Notes: generated from the sequence alone by a model not told the origin. A DNA stretch of 64,000 nucleotides from CAVWQV01 sp963757115 (GCA_963757115.1 CAVWQV010000010.1:14503-78502); one strand, 5' to 3'; shown: positions 38,565 to 48,229, numbered from the stretch's first letter. Program-made: numbers and translations.

Positions 38565-40188
38565 TCAGTTGTTGCTCGTCGCCCCGGTTCTTAACCTCTG
38601 CAGCGCGTCCCCGACGGAGAATGAACCCGGCGCCTGCCGCGGCGGGAAGTCCCTGAATGATTGCAGGTATCGCCCGACGATCGCCTGCGCCGGAGCGAGC
38701 AGAAACACTCGATCGACAAACCAACGCTGGTAGTCGCCGGCCTCGTGCTGCGCCCGCTCGAACGGATCTTCGCGCAGATCGAACAGCAGCGGCACGCGCA
38801 GTGCCACCAGCGGCTCGCGCCAAACGTCCAGGCCCTCGGTCCGCTGCTCCATGAAAACCGCCTTCCAGCGATCGTAGCGCAATCCGGCGAGGTCGCCGTC
38901 GTCGGTCCAGTAGAAGAATTCCCGGCGCGGATCCGCGCCCTTCCGAGCCAGCAAGTCGCCTTGATCGTAGCCGTCGAGATGGACCTTGAAGGTCTTGCTG
39001 CCGGCTTCGTAACCCTGGAGCAGCTTCGCCGTGATCTGCGGCTCGCCCGCCGCCGCCATCAGGGTGGGCACCCAATCCTCAGCCGAGACGATGTCGTTGA
39101 TCTCGGTGTTCGGCGCAACCTTTCCCGGCCAACGGATGAGAGCCGGTACGCGATAGCCGCCCTCCCAGTTGGTGTTCTTCTCGCCACGGAACGGTGTCGT
39201 CCCGCCGTCCGGCCAGGAGAAGACTTCGGCCCCGTTGTCCGTCGTGTAGATGACGATCGTATTCTTCGCGACGCCGAGCTGGTCGAGCTTGCTCAGGAGC
39301 TGACCGACATGGCCGTCATGTTCGGTCATCCCGTCCGGATAGATGCCAAGCCCGCTCTTGCCGTTCGATTCGGGTTTCAAATGGGTCCAGATGTGCATCC
39401 GGCTTGGATTGAACCACAGAAAGAACGGCTTGTTGTCCTCATGCGCCTTGTCGATGAATTTGAGTGAGGCTTGGAGGAATTCGTCGTCGATCGTCTCCAT
39501 GCGCTTCTGGGTCAGCGGCCCGGTATCCTCGCATTTCTGCTTGCCCCACGCGCCGAACCGAGCATCCTCGCCGGGTGTCACCGCCTCGGTGGCGACGCAT
39601 TTCAGCACTCCGCGCGGCCCGAACTGCGCCTGGAAGCTTTCGTTCTTCGGATAGTCCGGGTTCTCCGGTTCTTCCTGTGCATTCAGGTGATAGAGATTCC
39701 CGAAAAACACGTCGAACCCATGCACGGTCGGCAGGAACTCGTTGCGGTCCCCAAGGTGGTTTTTGCCGAACTGCCCGGTCTCGTAGCCCATCGGCTTGAG
39801 CAGCTCAGCGAGCGTCGGGTCCTTGTCCGACAATCCCTGCGGCGCGCTGGGGAGGCCGACCTTGAGCAGTCCGGTGCGGATCGGTGACTGGCCCGTGATG
39901 AATGCCGCCCGACCCGCCGTGCAGGATTGCTGACCGTAGTAGTCGGTGAAGATCGCGCCTTCGGTGGCGATCCGATCGATGTTGGGCGTGCGATAGCCCA
40001 TCATGCCTCGATTGTAGGCGCTGATGTTCCAGTAGCCGATATCATCGCCCATGATGACGAGGATGTTCGGCTTGCCGCTCGCGGGCTGGTTCTGCGCCGA
40101 TGCCGTCTTGGCCGACCGCGCAGGCTATTCCCCCCGCAAGCGCCGTTATAGCTAAGGCGCGCAATGGCTTGTTGAAAATCGCCCGCAT
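38565..40188 (-). CDS. Arylsulfatase with signal peptide, one frameshift at N-terminus
   Basis: Type I sulfatase with metal ligands MGDDIGYWN, formylglycine motif C-T-A-G-R in QQSCTAGRAAF, GKNHLGD, and TTDNGAEVFSWPD. The main frame is open from 40052; upstream a signal peptide MRAIFNKPLRALAITALAGG followed, after a one-base shift near 40110, by ASAQNQPASGKPNILVIMG shows it is exported. An AAGGA lies before ATG 40188. It closely resembles the sulfatase at 23619, which lacks a signal peptide. It must be converted by a formylglycine-generating enzyme before export; one is encoded at 22187. The antiporter follows. Confidence 0.92.
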
Positions 40189-40266
40189 CCGCAGAAGTCC
40201 TTCCTAGCGACGTAAGCTCGTGAGTCCAGCGCTAAAAAATAATGTCACCCGACTTCGGGGCTGCCA

Positions 40267-40481
40267 CTACGCGCGGTACTCGGGACGCAACGCGTTGTAG
40301 TAGGGGCCGACCGGGAAGTCATCGGCAGCTCGCCGAACAGCTGCACCACCCTGCGGACATCTGCGCCAATCGGCAACGTCGGGGCGTGGTTTCCGGCCGG
40401 CCTGCTTACTCCGAGCAGCGCAAAGAGCACGAGAGGAAGCGCTGCCCGCATTGCCCGGACGAGAACATGGTGCTTAATCAC
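40267..40481 (-). CDS. Small secreted protein, one frameshift
   Basis: GTG start at 40481 preceded by AAGGGGAG at good spacing. The product begins VIKHHVLVRAMRAALPLVLF with a signal peptide, then HAPTLPIGADVRRVVQLFGELP, and after a likely missing base near 40322 DDFPVGPYYNALRPEYRA ending at 40267. The last block has high GC at third positions, which supports that reading. If unshifted it runs to 40245. About 70 residues, function unknown. A box lies 173 bases upstream, in the same direction. Confidence 0.5.
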
Positions 40482-40653
40482 CGGCTCGCTCCCCTTAAGA
40501 ACAGTGCGGTTGAATGCGTTGTGTCGCATCAGACGTTCGGAGCCGCATGCATGCCGCCGCGGCCCTCTCCTCCTCTTCCCGAGCTATGGGCACTAAAGCA
40601 ATAGGGCCCAGACGGAGGCGCCTGGCTCAGAGTACAGGCGAAGTAAGCGACAG

Positions 40654-40673
40654 CGGCTATACAAAATTGGCAA
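40654..40673 (-). promoter_or_regulatory. Island box 8, upstream of the small secreted protein
   Basis: Minus-strand TTGCCAATTTTGTATAGCCG, 173 bases before the GTG at 40481; divergent partner of the box at 41026. Confidence 0.65.
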
Positions 40674-41025
40674 TCAGCAGCCCCGGGCCCGTCTACACAG
40701 TCGACACCGCAGGGGGCAGCCGTGATGACTGTCAAGTAGGCGATGCCCCCGACCGCGGTTTCCGGGTGCCTGAAACGCTGCCCAATCTGGGTTCTAAGCT
40801 CGTGCAGCTCGCATGCACGCTTCAAGGCTTGCTGGTCCATGCCGGCGAGAGGATCAAATCGCTCGTCTCGCCGACATGCCAATTGTAACTTTCACGCGTT
40901 CGTGATGCGCAATGTCGGCCTCGAAACAACAGAGCGGCGCTTTGCTGGGTGGTCGCGGCGAGATTCGCCGATCGACAGGGCAGGCCATCTGAGCGGCAGG
41001 CTCTAGGATCTTTCAGTGTCTGGAC

Positions 41026-41045
41026 TTGCCATTTTTGCATTGCCC
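41026..41045 (+). promoter_or_regulatory. Island box 9, upstream of the outer-membrane protein at 41200
   Basis: TTGCCATTTTTGCATTGCCC, with TTGCCA and TTGCCC at a 14-base period, 155 bases before the start. Confidence 0.65.
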
Positions 41046-41199
41046 ATGACAACGGCACCCCCGCATCCTGCCTCCCAAGGCAAAACGAGAGGGGTCTAAC
41101 GCTGAGCCTGGGGGCGATTTGATCCTTCGCGCAACGCAATAGCGACCATGGGCCGATCTCGGTCTTGAGCACGGGATGACTAAAGAAAAGGAGACAGAA

Positions 41200-42082
41200 A
41201 TGAGCCGCGCGTTCTCAAGCAGGCTCACGCTGATTGCGATGATATGGGGCGCGTCATGCCTGAGTGCAGCGGCGCAATCCGTGCCGGCGTCCACGGCGCC
41301 GCAGACCCATATCAATATGAGTGCGTCACCACCCGCGCCCGCCGATGACGCATCGGCACTCGCAGAGAAACTGCAAAATCCGATCGCGGACTTGATCAGC
41401 GTCCCGTTTCAGAATAATACCAACTTCAACGTCGGTCCCGGCAAGGGCACGCAGGACATCCTGAACATCCAGCCGGTCATTCCGTTCCACATCACTAAAG
41501 ACTGGAACGTTATCACCCGGACCATATTGCCGCTCGTCTGGAGTCCGTCCTTTCAGCCTGACGCAGCAGTACCACCATTTGGACTCAGTCCGATCACGTT
41601 CTCTGCTTTCTTTTCACCGACGCAAACCATCGATGGCTGGACGTGGGGCGTCGGTCCGATTGCTGAGCTGCCCACCGCCACCAACAAGACGCTCGGCTCG
41701 AATGTCTGGGGTCTCGGCCCGGCCGTTGTTGGCGTGCGGACAGCGCATCCGTGGGTCTATGGGCTGCTCGTCAACAACGTGTTCTCGCTTGGAGGCACGT
41801 CCGGACCCGCTGGCACTCGGTACAGCTTCATGACCATCAACCCCTTCGTCAACTATAACTTCGGCGGAGGCTGGTTTGTCGGCACCTCACCGATCACGAC
41901 AGCCAGTTGGGAGACCGGAGGTGCGAAATGGACCCTGCCGGTGGGCGGGCAAGTTCGGCCGGCTGATCAAGATTGCGGACAAGTTGCCAGTCAACCTGCT
42001 CGTGGGTGCGTATTACAATGCGCTTCGGCCAACGGACGCTGGCACCTGGCAGTTACGCACGCAAGTAGCTTTCATCTTCTAG
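41200..42082 (+). CDS. Outer-membrane transporter-like protein, one frameshift
   Basis: Signal peptide SRLTLIAMIWGASCLSAAAQ. Mature motifs LAEKLQNPIADLISVPFQNN, FHITKDWNVITRTILPLVW, WTWGVGPIAELPTATNK, WGLGPAVVGV and NPFVNYNFGGGWFV are typical of a widespread barrel family annotated as transporter or neuromedin U-like. One extra base near 41945 breaks the frame; the true end is KFGRLIKIADKLPVNLLVG through LRTQVAFIF, with terminal Phe. About 293 residues. A GGAGACAG site precedes ATG 41200. Confidence 0.85.
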
Positions 42083-42115
42083 AAGATGACTTGGGCCAAC
42101 CAGACAGGGCGGTGA

Positions 42116-44205
42116 ATGCGCATGTTCAGGATCAGGCGAGAACAAATCGTCACGGTGTTGCTGACGGCCGCCTTGCTGGGCAGCACCTGCGGCGCCGCGA
42201 TGTCGGCGGTGCATGTCGAAGGCCAGGCCCAGGCCGGAGGTGGTCCGCTCGCTAATGCAACAGTGACCCTGTGGGCGGGGAGCAGCAGCGATCCGAGGCA
42301 ACTGGCTCAGACGAAATCAGGCGCCGAGGGTGACTTCCAGCTTAACAGCCAGGAAAGCGTTGGGTCCGATGTTATCCTCTACCTGACTGCCCAGGGCGGC
42401 GCCGCCGCAGTCAGCAAGAGCGGCGGCGACAACCCGGCGATCGCATGGTTGTCGGTGCTGGGCAACACGCCGCCTCCCAAGGCAGTCATCAACGAGATGA
42501 CCACTGTGGCGTCAGTGTGGACCAACGCGCAGTTCCTCAATGGCACCGTGCTGAAGGGTGATCCGCTTGGCCTCGGGATCGCTCCGGCAACGTGCCGAGT
42601 TTCGTCGATCTGCAAACCGGCGGCTGGGGCACAACCATCCAGAGCCCGTTCAACGGCGGTCGAGACGCCAACGATGGCCAACTTCGCGACCTTGGCCGAC
42701 GTTTTGCGGCTGCGCCACGCGCGTGGCGGTCGATGCGTGCGACAAGCTGTTTGCGGCCGCGACGACCCACGCGGGAATGCGCCGAAGGATACGCTGGCAG
42801 CGGCGCAGTCGATCGCACGCTACCCGTGGTACCAGCCCGAGCGGCTGTTTGACTTGTTGGCCAGTTCTACCGGTGCCCACCGGCAAGACGATGCGCGTCG
42901 GTTCCGTTCATGCCGTACCTGAACTTCCGCCTAGCGCGTGGGTGCTGCCGCTGAAGTTTGATGGCGGCGGCTATCGCGCCGGCGGCAAGGCAATGTTCGA
43001 CAGTCGAAGGTAATCTTTGGGTCGGCGACAACTTCACGGTCGGCTGGCAGGGGCACGGATACCTCTGGCAGGGGAATGCCACCAAGTTCGACCCGAATGG
43101 TAAACCGCTGTCGCCGCTGACCACAGGATTTGCCGGCGGTGGCATGCAGGGGGGCACCTTCGGCGCCGCCGTCGACGCCAAGGACAACGCGTGGCTCGGC
43201 ACAGCTACGGCGGCAAGTCGATCGCCGTGTTCGACAAGAACGGCAAGCCGCTGACGCCGCCGGAGGGCATCACGTTCGACGGCAGGCTCGGGCTGATGCA
43301 GGGTATCATTGTGACGCCCAACGGGGACGTCTGGGCGGTCGGGACTGGAAGGATCAGCTCGTTTACTTCCCCAAGGGCGATCCGACCCAAGGCCGGAGCG
43401 GTTTGCGAGGGGCGGATCGGCCGAACCTTGCAAATCATGGTCAGACGCCGTTCCACCTTGCGATCGACCAGCAGGACCGGATCTGGGTCTCCAATGGCTT
43501 TGGTGCGCACGTGACGCGATTTCCGGCATCGGACCCAAGCAAGGCCGAGAAAATCGAACCGGCTGGAGCCCGGCGGGTATGGCCATCGACAGCCAGGGCA
43601 ACGTCTGGGTGACCAACCACTTCGGCAATGGGGCAGGCGCGGCGTTCGAACTCGTTGAAGAAATCCTGGTCATGAAGACGCGGCGGCAATGTCGACGAGA
43701 GCACTGGCGATGCATATGTTCGAGCAGACGGGCGGTCCGGATGGCGGCAGCGTCACGCTGCTGCGTCCGGATGGCACGCAGTTCCCCGGCTCGCCCTTTA
43801 CGGAGGGGGTCTGCCCGCCCCGTTTGCAGCCGTCGTGGACGGCAATGACAACGTTTGGATTTCCAACTTGCGATGGCGCACAGCCCAATCGCACATCTAT
43901 GTGGTGTGCGCACTGAGAACTGCCCGCCCGGCATGAAGACGGGCGACCAAATCTCGCCGCCGGGAGGCTATGTGGGTGGAGGGCTTCAGAGGCTGACCGA
44001 TCTGTCGATCGGCCCTGCGGGCGACGTGTGGGTGATGAACAACTGGCAGGTCACCGACAGTTGTTTCGTAGACACCAACAAAGACGAAGCACTTTCGACG
44101 GGTTGCGGCGGCAATGGCGTAACGATCTTCTATCGGCATGGCCAAGCCGGTGCGCCCACCGCAGATCGGACCGGCGCGCGCGCTGGGCGAGCGATGAGAC
44201 CGTAG
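42116..44205 (+). pseudogene. Secreted beta-propeller protein gene with many frameshifts
   Basis: The start MRMFRIRREQIVTVLLTAAL has a signal peptide. A carboxypeptidase-like repeat region (AGGGPLANATVTLWAGSSSD) is followed by propeller-like repeats with NLWVGDNF, DVWAVGTG, RIWVSNGFG, NVWVTNHFG, NVWISN and DVWVMNNW. At least eight frame changes are needed between 42590 and 44205. Unlike neighbouring genes with a single break, this density points to decay, though error clustering is possible. Full length would be about 690 residues. A fragment of the same gene lies at 37145. Confidence 0.7.
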
Positions 44206-44254
44206 CAGGAAACAGCCGCCAGCGTGTACGTGCCTCGAGTATAAGGACGTTAGG

Positions 44255-44421
44255 GTGCTGAACGCCACCGCATCTCTGTTCCGCATCGCTCCTGGATTTG
44301 GTTTCGAGGTGGCCAGAGGCGACGTTTTCAGTTTGCCGGCATCGCTCGATCTGCGCGCAGGCTTCGCCTACACGGGTTCGAGTTTGGATCCTGCCGAGTC
44401 CGCAGCGCTTTCCAACAGCTA
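44255..44421 (+). pseudogene. Fragment of a beta-barrel gene
   Basis: Reads LNATASLFRIAPGFGFEVAR, GDVFSLPASLDLRAGFAYT and SSLDPAESA, nearly the same as the middle of the intact barrel at 36246 (about bases 36635-36785). Only some 50 codons remain. Confidence 0.82.
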
Positions 44422-44532
44422 GAAATTTGCGCGTATGGCTCGCCCGAACGGGTCAAATGCATCTGTTCCGGACGTTTGCGGTCATGCAGTGTGGATGCCA
44501 GCATGCCCGAACCTTGCCAGCGAGGACGAGCG

Positions 44533-45789
44533 ATGAAGCGAGAGGGTCTACTGTTTGGATTGGTGCTGTTCGGCATGTCGCTCGTTGGCGCGCAAGCGGC
44601 AGACCTGCCGAGAGCCGACCCGGCGTCCGTCGGACTCGACGGTGCCAAGCTCAACCAGGTTACGCAGATGCTGCAGGACGACGTGCAGCACCATCTCCTG
44701 CCCGGCGCCGTGCTGCTCGTCGCCCGGCATGGCAAGGTCGCCTACGAACAGGCGGTCGGGCAGCGGGACCCGGGGGCGAACGCGGCGATGGACCGCAATG
44801 ACATCTTCCGGATCTACTCCATGAGCAAGCCGGTCACCGTGGTTGCGGCGCTGATGCTGCTTGAGCAGGGAAAGATCGCGCTCGACGAGCCGGTATCGAA
44901 ATACCTGCCGCAGTTCGCCCACGTGCAGGTTGCCGTGGTGGACCCGAACGGCCAGGTAATGCGCACCGTCCCGCCGGAGCGTCCCATGACGCTGCAGGAT
45001 CTGATGCGCCACACGGCCGGGCTGACCTACGGCTTCTTCGGCGATACGCCGGTCAAGAAGGCTTATCTCGCAGCCGACCTGTTCCAAGGCGATTTCGACA
45101 ACGCCGCTTTCGTCGACCGGCTCGCCAAGCTGCCGCTCGCCTACCAGCCCGGCACGACTTGGGACTACAGTCATTCCATCGACGTGCTCGGACGGGTAGT
45201 GGAGGTGGTATCCGGCACGTCCCTCTATGAGTTCGAGAAGGACAACCTGCTGGGTCCGCTCGGCATGGCCGACACGGCCTTTGACGTAACTGAAGAGGCC
45301 AAGCAGGGCCGCGTCGCCGAACCCTTCTCCGACGACCGTTCGTTTGGCGCGGGCGCAGCGATGAACGACCCGCGCAAGCCCCAGCACTGGCAATCGGGCG
45401 GCGGAGGCATGGTCTCCACCGCGGAAGACTACGCCCGGTTCCTGCAAATGATGTTAAACGGCGGGACGCTGGACGGGCATCGCTTTCTTGGCCCGCAGAC
45501 CGTAGGCTACATGACGGCCGACCAGCTCGGCACGGCAAAGCCCGGCCCGTATTATCTCCCCGGCCCGGGCTACGGCTTTGGCCTCGGTGTCGCGGTGCGG
45601 ACCGACAAGGGCGTGGCGTCGTACCCCGGTGATGTTGGCGACTGGTATTGGGGCGGGGCCGGCGGCACGTATATGTGGGTCGACCCGGCGAAGGACATGC
45701 TTGTCGTGTTCATGATGCAGTCGCCCAAGCAGCGTCTGCACTATCGCTCCGTGCTGCGCGACATGCTCAATGCGGCCATTGTGCACTAG
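44533..45789 (+). CDS. Serine hydrolase of the beta-lactamase/EstB family
   Basis: 418 residues with a signal peptide ending GAQA-AD. Penicillin-binding-protein-like motifs: S-M-S-K in RIYSMSKPV (nucleophile Ser and Lys), Y-S-H-S in TWDYSHSIDVLG, and a glycine-rich GGAGGTYMW block near the C-terminus. Members include esterases and peptidases, so the substrate is open. Predicted periplasmic. ATG 44533 gives the signal peptide; the frame is open a little further upstream. Confidence 0.9.
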   Translation: MKREGLLFGLVLFGMSLVGAQAADLPRADPASVGLDGAKLNQVTQMLQDDVQHHLLPGAVLLVARHGKVAYEQAVGQRDPGANAAMDRNDIFRIYSMSKPVTVVAALMLLEQGKIALDEPVSKYLPQFAHVQVAVVDPNGQVMRTVPPERPMTLQDLMRHTAGLTYGFFGDTPVKKAYLAADLFQGDFDNAAFVDRLAKLPLAYQPGTTWDYSHSIDVLGRVVEVVSGTSLYEFEKDNLLGPLGMADTAFDVTEEAKQGRVAEPFSDDRSFGAGAAMNDPRKPQHWQSGGGGMVSTAEDYARFLQMMLNGGTLDGHRFLGPQTVGYMTADQLGTAKPGPYYLPGPGYGFGLGVAVRTDKGVASYPGDVGDWYWGGAGGTYMWVDPAKDMLVVFMMQSPKQRLHYRSVLRDMLNAAIVH

Positions 45790-45809
45790 CCGCGACCGTT
45801 TCACGCACC

Positions 45810-46276
45810 GCCAAATAGGAATGGGACGGCAGGGGCGAGCAGATAGGAAGCTCGACGTGAGCGTGCCAAGGTCGGCCCGTATCCTGCCTGCCGAGCCCAT
45901 CCAGCCAGCAACCGAAGTTGGCGATTCTTTGGTGATCTCGACGTAGCTGGCGACCCAGAACGGACCAGACCGCGGACGCCGGGCAAAGGCTCGTCGGCCT
46001 GCGCTTGCGTCGTCATGCGACGGCCAAAGGATTTGGCCACCGGCAACCGTCGCTTGCGCTGCCATCGGTGGGTCGGGTCGCTTCGAACCCCTTTGCGTGA
46101 GCGGGAACTTGATATCGAAGCGTCGCGACACCACGCTGCGCCAAGCCGCCGGCGACCACCATGAACAAATGCGCCATGCCGGCGCCGGCTCCGAGGGACA
46201 TGACGTAGCAAGCGGCGAAGAGGCCGGAGACGGTCTCCCCGGAGGCCAGCGTGACCTCGAGCACCTCGGACCGCAC
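45810..46276 (-). pseudogene. Alpha/beta hydrolase (KANL3/Tex30-like), decayed
   Basis: Fragments in three frames match one protein: GAGAGMAHLFMVVAGGLAQRGV, then RGSKRPDPP, then KSFGRRMTTQAQADEPLPGVRGLV. The catalytic-Ser motif (GGKSFGGRM in the family) is altered to AKSFGRRM, and the C-terminal third is not recognisable. Several indels and losses mark it as a pseudogene. Confidence 0.7.
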
Positions 46277-46331
46277 CGGCTTATCCTGCTCACGTCTGCA
46301 AGTAGTGGTCCTGCATCAGGTCCCGATGGTA

Positions 46332-47030
46332 TCATCGGCGCGGCTTCGGTTTCTGGGCGACAACGATGGCTGACGCACCCCGCGAGCGTGCGGTCGGCTT
46401 CTCGTCCCTCTGCACGGCTGGCTTCGGCACGTGCTCCGGGATCGGCTTCGCCGCATCGCGGAAGCCCGCCCAGGGATCGCGGCGGCGTTTGCGCAGGAGG
46501 TCGGGCACGCTGTGCAACGTGAACACGGCCGGGTCGAGCCCGGGCTTCACCTCGGACCATGCGAGCGGCATCGCCACGCTCGCGCCCGGCCGTGCACGCG
46601 GGCAGAAGGATGCGATCGCGGTGTTGCCGAGGCCGTTGCGCAGATAGTCGATCAGAATGCGTCCGTGCCGCTCCGTCTTGGCCAGCACGGAGAGGAACAG
46701 ATGCGGCTCCTCCTGGCTCATCGCCTCGGCAAATTTCCGGCAGAACGCCTTCGTCGCCTCCCAGTCCGCACGCGGCGCGATCGGCACCACCACTGCAGCC
46801 CCTTGCCGCCGGTCGTGCGCGGGAACGCGGTGAAGCCGAGCGCCTTCAGACGGTCCCGCACCTCGTGGGCCGCCTTGACCACCTCATCGAAGGCGACGCC
46901 CTCGCCGGGATCGAGATCGAGCGAGCAGCGCGGTGCGCAGCCCGAGTGCCGCGACCGCTTGAACCACGGCGGGGAGCCGAGCCGCCCAATCGTGCCCGTT
47001 GCGGGTCAGCAGCCGGTCTCGCCGTGATCG
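46332..47030 (-). pseudogene. LigD (NHEJ DNA ligase D) remnant with internal deletion
   Basis: The C-terminal polymerase/primase domain is seen: WEATKAFCRKFAEAMSQ, GRILIDYLRNGLGNTAIASF, ARPGASVAMPLAW, and in another frame VAFDEVVKAAHEVRDRL and GFTAFPRTTGGKGL. Directly upstream, LTRNGHDWAARLPAVVQAV resembles the start of the ligase adenylation domain. The rest of the ligase and other parts are missing, so the gene carries an internal deletion plus frameshifts and cannot work in end joining. Confidence 0.75.
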
Positions 47031-47093
47031 ATCCGGGCGAGCAGACCTCCGGGGCGGGAGGCTTGGCGCAGCTGCCGATCTCCTCAGCGGGCG

Positions 47094-47255
47094 GCGCGGA
47101 AGCAGGGCCTCGGCCTCAACGGCGAGAGCATCGACTCCGGGCCGCTCGAACGCGTCGTGCTACTCGAAAGCCTGGCCCGGATTGAAACCAGACTGACCGC
47201 TCTGTCGTCGATGGTCGGCGGGGTGCCGAGCGCTGCAGCCCACGAGGCCGACTGA
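47094..47255 (+). CDS. Possible C-terminal gene fragment
   Basis: An open frame reads LNGESIDSGPLERVVLLESL and ARIETRLTALSSMVGG, ending at a stop at 47255. The composition looks coding, but no start or family is evident. Confidence 0.3.
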   Translation, partial: ARKQGLGLNGESIDSGPLERVVLLESLARIETRLTALSSMVGGVPSAAAHEAD

Positions 47256-47364
47256 GCGAGACCTCGAGCACGTCGGCACTGTTCTCGTCATCGCCGGGCA
47301 AAGCTGCGTGCCCGCCAACCCCATGGTAAGAACGCGTCGACCATTGCAGAATGAGGGAAGCCCG

Positions 47365-47811
47365 GTGACGAAGATCCTGCTGTTGCAAGGGGCCAATCTC
47401 ACGTTCCTGGGGCGGCGCGAGCCGGAGATCTACGGCTCGACGAGTCCAGCTGAGCTTGACGCCATGCTGCAGCGTCATGCTCACGATCACTGCTATCAAC
47501 TGGAGATCTTCTACACCAACATAGAAGGCGAAGCGATCAACCGCATCTATGAGGCGACCGACGAGGGCTTCGACGGTCTGGTGATGAACCCGGCTGGGTT
47601 CACCTATGCGGGGTTCGCCTTGAAGGACTGCATCAAGGGGGCAGCGTTGCCGTATGTGGAGGTGCATATTAGCAGTATCGCGAAGCGCAACATCCACTGC
47701 GTCCTCTCCGATGTGGCGGAAGGGGTAATCACTGGTTTCGGGATGCACTCCTACATCCTCGGCCTCGATGCGATGCTGGAACTCCTGAGAAAGAGGACTT
47801 CAGGGCGCTGA
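47365..47811 (+). CDS. Divergent type II 3-dehydroquinase-like protein
   Basis: 148 residues, the normal AroQ length, starting at a GTG after GAGGGAAG. Seen: LLLQGANLTFLGRREPEIYG (family NGPNLNLLG-R-P-IYG, keeping the catalytic Tyr and an Arg), VMNPAGFTYAGFAL (family NPGAYTHTS), EVHISSI (EVHLSN). Two positions differ from the canonical active site: the THTS histidine reads TYAG, and the RE-FRH segment reads KRNIHC. It is related to 3-dehydroquinate dehydratase of the shikimate pathway, but its activity is uncertain. Confidence 0.8.
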   Translation: MTKILLLQGANLTFLGRREPEIYGSTSPAELDAMLQRHAHDHCYQLEIFYTNIEGEAINRIYEATDEGFDGLVMNPAGFTYAGFALKDCIKGAALPYVEVHISSIAKRNIHCVLSDVAEGVITGFGMHSYILGLDAMLELLRKRTSGR

Positions 47812-47842
47812 GGAGCAGCATTGGTCTGTCGCCCCGCCCGTC

Positions 47843-48229
47843 TCATCGGCTCGCATAATGCGCCGCGGCGATGATGAACGGCAGCACGAGTTCTGGAACC
47901 AGATAGCCGAGCCAAAGCGCATGAGGCTTGGGCAGTCCAACGCGCCAAATTGAAACCACCCTTCCGAGCCCTGCCAGCAGTACGCCTAAGGCAAGCAGAT
48001 AGACGAGCGCACCTTGCTGCCTGATCGTGATCGCCGCCCAGAGATTGATAAGCCCCGTCGAGAAGTAGACGCCCGCCATGAAGCGGTGAACGTTGTCCAG
48101 GCGCGGCGCCGTGTCGGGCTGGCCGAGAACGAACTGAAAAACCCCACCTACCATCGCGATGGTCGCGACCACAAAGAGGCACACTCGGACCACCATCTGA
48201 CTCAGAACAAGCGGATCGGCGGCGCTCAT
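47843..48229 (-). CDS. DUF4345 family membrane protein
   Basis: 128 residues with four predicted helices: VVRVCLFVVATIAMVGGVF, FMAGVYFSTGLINLWAAITI, LVYLLALGVLLAGLGRVVSI and LWLGYLVPELVLPFIIAAAH. The RFMAGVYFSTG and GLGRVVSIWRVG motifs fit DUF4345. ATG 48229 gives MSAADPLVLSQM; the frame is open further upstream without support. Function unknown. Confidence 0.8.
   Translation of the reverse strand: MSAADPLVLSQMVVRVCLFVVATIAMVGGVFQFVLGQPDTAPRLDNVHRFMAGVYFSTGLINLWAAITIRQQGALVYLLALGVLLAGLGRVVSIWRVGLPKPHALWLGYLVPELVLPFIIAAAHYASR

Larger units (their letters stand above)
40482..41199. other. 718-bp divergent intergenic region with two island boxes
   Basis: No convincing coding frame. It separates the small secreted protein (minus) from the outer-membrane protein at 41200 (plus), with one box facing each. 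Confidence 0.5.

Noticed and set aside
40876..40895. Tenth box-like sequence CATGCCAATTGTAACTTTCA
   Set aside because: Matches only the first half of the box; the second half is absent.
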